Part shown: piece by piece, positions 60,886 through 64,000 of the stretch
Position numbering within the stretch: position 1 is the stretch's first letter
How the letters are laid out: each line of letters starts with the position of its first letter
NCBI RefSeq assembly: GCF_003815775.1
Contig: NZ_CP033926.1
Coordinates: forward strand, 806,001-870,000
Direction of reading: 5' to 3'
DNA: 64,000 bases
DNA from: Chryseobacterium joostei
GTDB lineage: Bacteria; Bacteroidota; Bacteroidia; Flavobacteriales; Weeksellaceae
Made by a program: the position numbers and the translations under genes
The notes under the pieces: generated by a model
What the model saw: only the letters and a program-made list of their open reading frames with translations
Database searches by the model: none
Told to the model about the DNA's origin: nothing

Positions 60886-61239
60886 TCATAGAACCTCCTG
60901 TTTTCCAATCACTTTTTCTCTATGTAGTTTACCCCAGTTCATAAGTTCCATAATGAGAGGCTTCAATGATCTTCCATGGTCTGTAAGTTCGTATTCTGCC
61001 TGAGAGGAGTATTTCGAAGTTCTCTGTACCAGAAGATTAATTTCCAGCTTTTTAAGTTCAATGGAAAGCATTCTGTCTGTAATACCATCAATCAAATTCG
61101 AAATTTGTTTAAATCTTTTAGGCTCATCCAGAAGAGCAGCGATGATCTTAATTCTCCACTTACCATTTACAGCTTCAAGAGCATCCCCAATAGATAACAT
61201 TATTTTTGAGGAATATAATGGGCATTCATTTTCTTTCAT
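60886..61239 (-). CDS. HxlR-family transcriptional regulator
   Basis: A 117-residue winged-helix regulator of the HxlR/MarR-like type. WRIKIIAALLDEPKRFKQISNLIDGITDRMLSIELKKLEINLLVQRT shows the DNA-binding domain, and the N-terminus has a single Cys at residue 6 (MKENECPLYSS), matching the redox-sensing position of YodB/QorR regulators. It lies 57 nt after the NmrA-like oxidoreductase on the same strand, so it probably regulates that gene in response to electrophiles. Confidence 0.88.
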   Translation of the reverse strand: MKENECPLYSSKIMLSIGDALEAVNGKWRIKIIAALLDEPKRFKQISNLIDGITDRMLSIELKKLEINLLVQRTSKYSSQAEYELTDHGRSLKPLIMELMNWGKLHREKVIGKQEVL

Positions 61240-61296
61240 ACATTGAACTTTTAATATCTATAAAATTAAGAATCCTCACTGAATGTAAAAAAATAA

Positions 61297-62118
61297 TTAG
61301 CTAAATTGGCTTGATTTTACAAAATCTCTGAATTTCTTGGGCCTTCTTCCTAAAATTTCTTGAATACCACTTCCTATATTTTCATTTCTTCCATCTAAAA
61401 TTTCGCCAAAAGCAATAGTCATATGTTCTGCAACAAAATGGGGTAACCCTATATTTTTCAACAGCTCTAAATATTCGTTTTTATTAAGAAAATTATACTT
61501 TATATCACGACCAAGGCTATTTCCAATGGTTTCAACAGCTTCTTCAAAGGTCAGCAATCCATCTCCTGTAACTTCATAGATTTTTCCATTATATTTTTCA
61601 TGAATCAGGCATTCCACCACAGCATCAGACAAGTCATCCAAATCTACAAATGGTTCTTTCACGGAACCTGCCATAAAAGTAACAGATCCCGACTGTATGC
61701 CATGCAGAAAATGCCCCTCACTAAAGTTTTGATTAAACCATGCGGAACGGATAATCGTCCATTTTAATGGCGAATTTATGAGAATATCTTCGCATTTCTG
61801 GACTGATTCCTGCCCCCTCCCGGAAAGTAATACAGCCTTCGAAACTCCTTTCTTCACCATCCAACTTATCAACAGATTAATTTGTTCATAGGCATCCGGA
61901 ACAGATGTATCGGGATGTACAATATATACTTTATCAATATTACTCACAGCCGGCTCGTAGGTCGACACATCATTCCAGTCAAAAAAAAGCAAATCTGTTT
62001 TTACTTCCTCTTTTGTTCTTGTTGTAGAAAATACACTAAATCCCATATTTCTTAATTTTTCCACAACTCGACGACCATTTTTACCCTCTCCACCAATGAC
62101 TAAAATATTTTCATTCAT
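61297..62118 (-). CDS. NmrA-like NAD(P)-binding oxidoreductase
   Basis: A 273-residue atypical SDR starting at the ATG at 62118 (MNENILVIGGEGKNGRRVVEKLRNMGFSVFSTTRT). The cofactor motif GGEGKNGR resembles GGTGxxGx, with the Ser/Thr-Arg-Thr after strand 2 suggesting NADP. It lacks the Tyr-x3-Lys catalytic pair, as in NmrA/QOR2-like quinone-handling proteins. It is paired with the HxlR regulator. Substrate is inferred as a quinone or other electrophile, not shown. Confidence 0.82.
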   Translation of the reverse strand: MNENILVIGGEGKNGRRVVEKLRNMGFSVFSTTRTKEEVKTDLLFFDWNDVSTYEPAVSNIDKVYIVHPDTSVPDAYEQINLLISWMVKKGVSKAVLLSGRGQESVQKCEDILINSPLKWTIIRSAWFNQNFSEGHFLHGIQSGSVTFMAGSVKEPFVDLDDLSDAVVECLIHEKYNGKIYEVTGDGLLTFEEAVETIGNSLGRDIKYNFLNKNEYLELLKNIGLPHFVAEHMTIAFGEILDGRNENIGSGIQEILGRRPKKFRDFVKSSQFS

Positions 62119-62142
62119 TTCTATAATTTTTAATTGATAATA

Positions 62143-62150
62143 CAAATCTA
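62143..62150 (-). promoter_or_regulatory. -7 box for the NmrA-like gene
   Basis: CAAATCTA on the plus strand equals TAGATTTG on the minus strand, 25-32 nt before the start at 62118. Confidence 0.5.
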
Positions 62151-62311
62151 TGGATGGCAGATGATTCATATCGCTTAACTATAATCAAGTATAGCTATCG
62201 TTCTTTTTACTATGCCCGTTTAGCCTACAAAACAATCAATTTTCACAAAATATATTTTCAAATCCCATCTAATTTTCCTATTTTTCAAATAAAATCCCAC
62301 AACACAAACAA

Positions 62312-63664
62312 ATGCTGAAAATCTTTACCCTTATACAGAAATCCCTAAAAAAATCTTTCGATAATATTCGGAATGAACAACTGAAGTATAATCTTCTTCA
62401 GGCAATTCCCTTTTGGATTGGGTCTGTTATTACAGGTTTTTTTGCAGTGTTATATGCTCAGGTATTTGCTTGGGGTGAACATCTCATGAACTTCATTTTT
62501 GACTGGCATGCATGGATGATCTTCATTATTGCTCCCATTGGTTTTGTTCTTTCGTGGTGGCTGGTAAAAGAATTTGCTCCCAACGCTAAAGGAAGTGGCA
62601 TTCCACAGGTTATGGCAGCTGTAGAATTGGCTAATCCTAAAGAACATAAAAAAATCAGAAGCCTTTTAAGTCTAAAGATTATTATATTTAAAATCATTTC
62701 CTCTGTTGTATTGGTTATTGGAGGTGGTGCAGTGGGTCGTGAAGGTCCCACCATTCAGATTGCGGGTTCAGTTTTCAGAAAGGTGAATGAATATTTACCT
62801 GAATGGTGGCCCAAGATTTCCAAGAAAAACATGATCATGACAGGAGCAGCAGCCGGACTTGCAGCAGCTTTCAACACCCCTTTGGGAGGAATTGTATTTG
62901 CGGTAGAGGAATTATCAAAAACGCATATTAATTACTTTAAAACAGCTTTATTTACAGCCGTCATCATTGCCGGTTTAACAGCTCAGACATTAGCAGGATC
63001 TTATTTATACCTTGGTTACCCAAAAACGAATGATGTATCTTTAATGGTAATGTTTCCCATTGTTCTTGTGGCCGCTACAGCAGGCATTCTTGCAAGCCAG
63101 CTCTCTGTCATCATGCTTAAGATCAATGGATGGAAAAAGAAAAAACTGAAAACAGATAAAGCCAATGTTATATTTTTAGTGATCTGCGCTTTAATCATTG
63201 CTTCCATTGCCTATTTTATCAATCGGGAAATTCTGGGTTCCGGAAAAGAGATTATGGAACGGGTTCTTTTTACGAAAGATAAACATGAAGACTGGTATGT
63301 TCCTATCCTAAGAATGCTGGGTCCCGCCCTATCCTTTACTTCCGGAGGTGCAGGAGGCATCTTTGCACCAGCACTTACTGCGGGGGCAAGTATCGGATCT
63401 GTTATTTCAGGGGCTATCCATTTAACGCCCAATGAAACCAATGTAGTAATCCTTGGCGGAATGGTCGCTTTTCTTACAGGAATTACCCGTGCACCATTCA
63501 CATCAGCCATTATTGTATTGGAAATGACTGACAGGCATTCTTTAATATTCCACCTGATGCTTGCGGGAATGGTTTCTTCCATTGCGTCCCTATTAGTAAG
63601 CAGACATTCTTTGTATGATGTATTGAAAGTGAACTTTTTAACGGAAATCAGGTCAAAGGATTAA
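62312..63664 (+). CDS. ClC-type chloride channel/transporter
   Basis: A 450-residue ClC protein with about 10-12 hydrophobic segments. Selectivity motifs are AKGSGIPQV (GSGIP), GREGPTIQ with the gating Glu, and GGAGGIFAPALTAG. The pair EE in VFAVEELSKT lies at the internal proton Glu position, so it is likely a H+/Cl- exchanger rather than a channel. No C-terminal CBS domains. Divergent from the NmrA gene. Confidence 0.93.
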   Translation: MLKIFTLIQKSLKKSFDNIRNEQLKYNLLQAIPFWIGSVITGFFAVLYAQVFAWGEHLMNFIFDWHAWMIFIIAPIGFVLSWWLVKEFAPNAKGSGIPQVMAAVELANPKEHKKIRSLLSLKIIIFKIISSVVLVIGGGAVGREGPTIQIAGSVFRKVNEYLPEWWPKISKKNMIMTGAAAGLAAAFNTPLGGIVFAVEELSKTHINYFKTALFTAVIIAGLTAQTLAGSYLYLGYPKTNDVSLMVMFPIVLVAATAGILASQLSVIMLKINGWKKKKLKTDKANVIFLVICALIIASIAYFINREILGSGKEIMERVLFTKDKHEDWYVPILRMLGPALSFTSGGAGGIFAPALTAGASIGSVISGAIHLTPNETNVVILGGMVAFLTGITRAPFTSAIIVLEMTDRHSLIFHLMLAGMVSSIASLLVSRHSLYDVLKVNFLTEIRSKD

Positions 63665-63750
63665 TTGGAAATGAAAGAAGATTCCCACTTACACAGCCAT
63701 TAAATCTTCAATCTCATCAATATTAACTTTCAACTATTTCACCAATAGTA

Positions 63751-63781
63751 TTGTATATTACAAATATATTATCTAATTTTG
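63751..63781 (+). promoter_or_regulatory. Promoter of rpsF
   Basis: The -33-like TTG at 63751-63753 and the -7 box TAATTTTG at 63774-63781 are separated by 20 nt, close to the Bacteroidota form TTG-N17-19-TAnnTTTG. It lies 35 nt before the rpsF start. Confidence 0.7.
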
Positions 63782-63815
63782 CACCTCGAAATAATTAACA
63801 AATTCATTTAACATT

Positions 63816-64000
63816 ATGAACAATTACGAAACTGTTTTCATTTTAACTCCCGTTCTATCTGAGGCACAGGTAGAGGAAGCAGTGAACAAGTATGTAGATC
63901 TTATCAAAGAAAAGAACTGCGAAATCGTTGCTAAAGAAAATTGGGGATTGAAAAAGCTAGCTTACCCTATCCAATTGAAAAAGAATGGGTTCTACACTTT
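63816..64000 (+). CDS. rpsF: 30S ribosomal protein S6, 5' part
   Basis: The translation begins [18 protein letters not shown] and continues through [19 protein letters not shown] and [21 protein letters not shown], the S6 signature. The frame is open to the window end, so the gene is cut off. It is normally followed by rpsR and rplI in bacteria. Confidence 0.95.
   Translation, partial: MNNYETVFILTPVLSEAQVEEAVNKYVDLIKEKNCEIVAKENWGLKKLAYPIQLKKNGFYT

Overview
The window looks like chromosomal DNA of a flavobacterium close to Chryseobacterium (Weeksellaceae, Bacteroidota). The reasons are: AT-rich DNA; many -7 boxes of the Bacteroidota form TAnnTTTG; two secreted proteins with type IX secretion (T9SS) sorting tails; a menaquinone pathway; a mevalonate-type GHMP kinase; an ATP synthase operon without the beta and epsilon subunit genes; a class A2 beta-lactamase of the CIA/CGA/VEB/PER kind; a T6SSiii-like gene pair; and a GG-leader 'bacteriocin-like' peptide of a type common in Chryseobacterium. 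Most genes lie on the minus strand. No tRNA, rRNA, CRISPR array, transposase or integrase was found.

Layout. 1-9 kb: 3' half of the SRP RNA, then a minus-strand menB-menA-SRPBCC-hydrolase group, a TPR protein and gyrA, then DUF4286, a small lipoprotein, a GNAT enzyme and a DUF421 protein. 9-24 kb is the most accessory part: a lipoprotein convergent with a 44-residue Cys-rich GG-leader peptide, a TonB-box-like secreted protein, a very AT-rich ATPase-methyltransferase fusion gene ending in a 54-bp perfect palindrome, uvrA, the beta-lactamase, tssF/tssE, an amino-acid permease, DUF4920, an M14 peptidase, and a 959-bp gene-free tract full of TTTACA/TGTAAA boxes leading into an XRE regulator. 24-36 kb: proline dehydrogenase, UbiA, GHMP kinase, MFS transporters, thiolase, bifunctional nuclease, etfBA and an SDR. 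36-44 kb: two T9SS cargo proteins, M20 dipeptidase, lipoprotein, THUMP-like methyltransferase, methylmalonyl-CoA mutase small subunit, a FtsB/DivIC-like protein and uridine kinase. 44-53.5 kb: clpS, a CNNM/CorC protein, the ATP synthase operon (orf-atpB-E-F-H-A-G) and divergent ffh. 53.5-64 kb: four outer-membrane beta-barrel genes, phoH, a SAM hydrolase, a lone 2-oxoacid dehydrogenase E2, two small membrane proteins, an HxlR/NmrA pair, a ClC transporter and the start of rpsF.

How the genes work together. The central-metabolism genes cover menaquinone synthesis, electron transfer flavoprotein plus thiolase (beta-oxidation or amino-acid breakdown), proline catabolism, propionyl/methylmalonyl metabolism and oxidative phosphorylation. 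Both parts of the SRP (RNA and Ffh) are present but about 52 kb apart.

The best candidate for an undescribed system is the stand-alone ATPase-SAM methyltransferase fusion at 10660-12612. The 44-residue peptide, the operator-like tract before the XRE gene, the paired ATGCAT palindromes before etfBA and the hairpin after atpE are the next most interesting items. All functions are inferred from reading sequence motifs; no database search was run.
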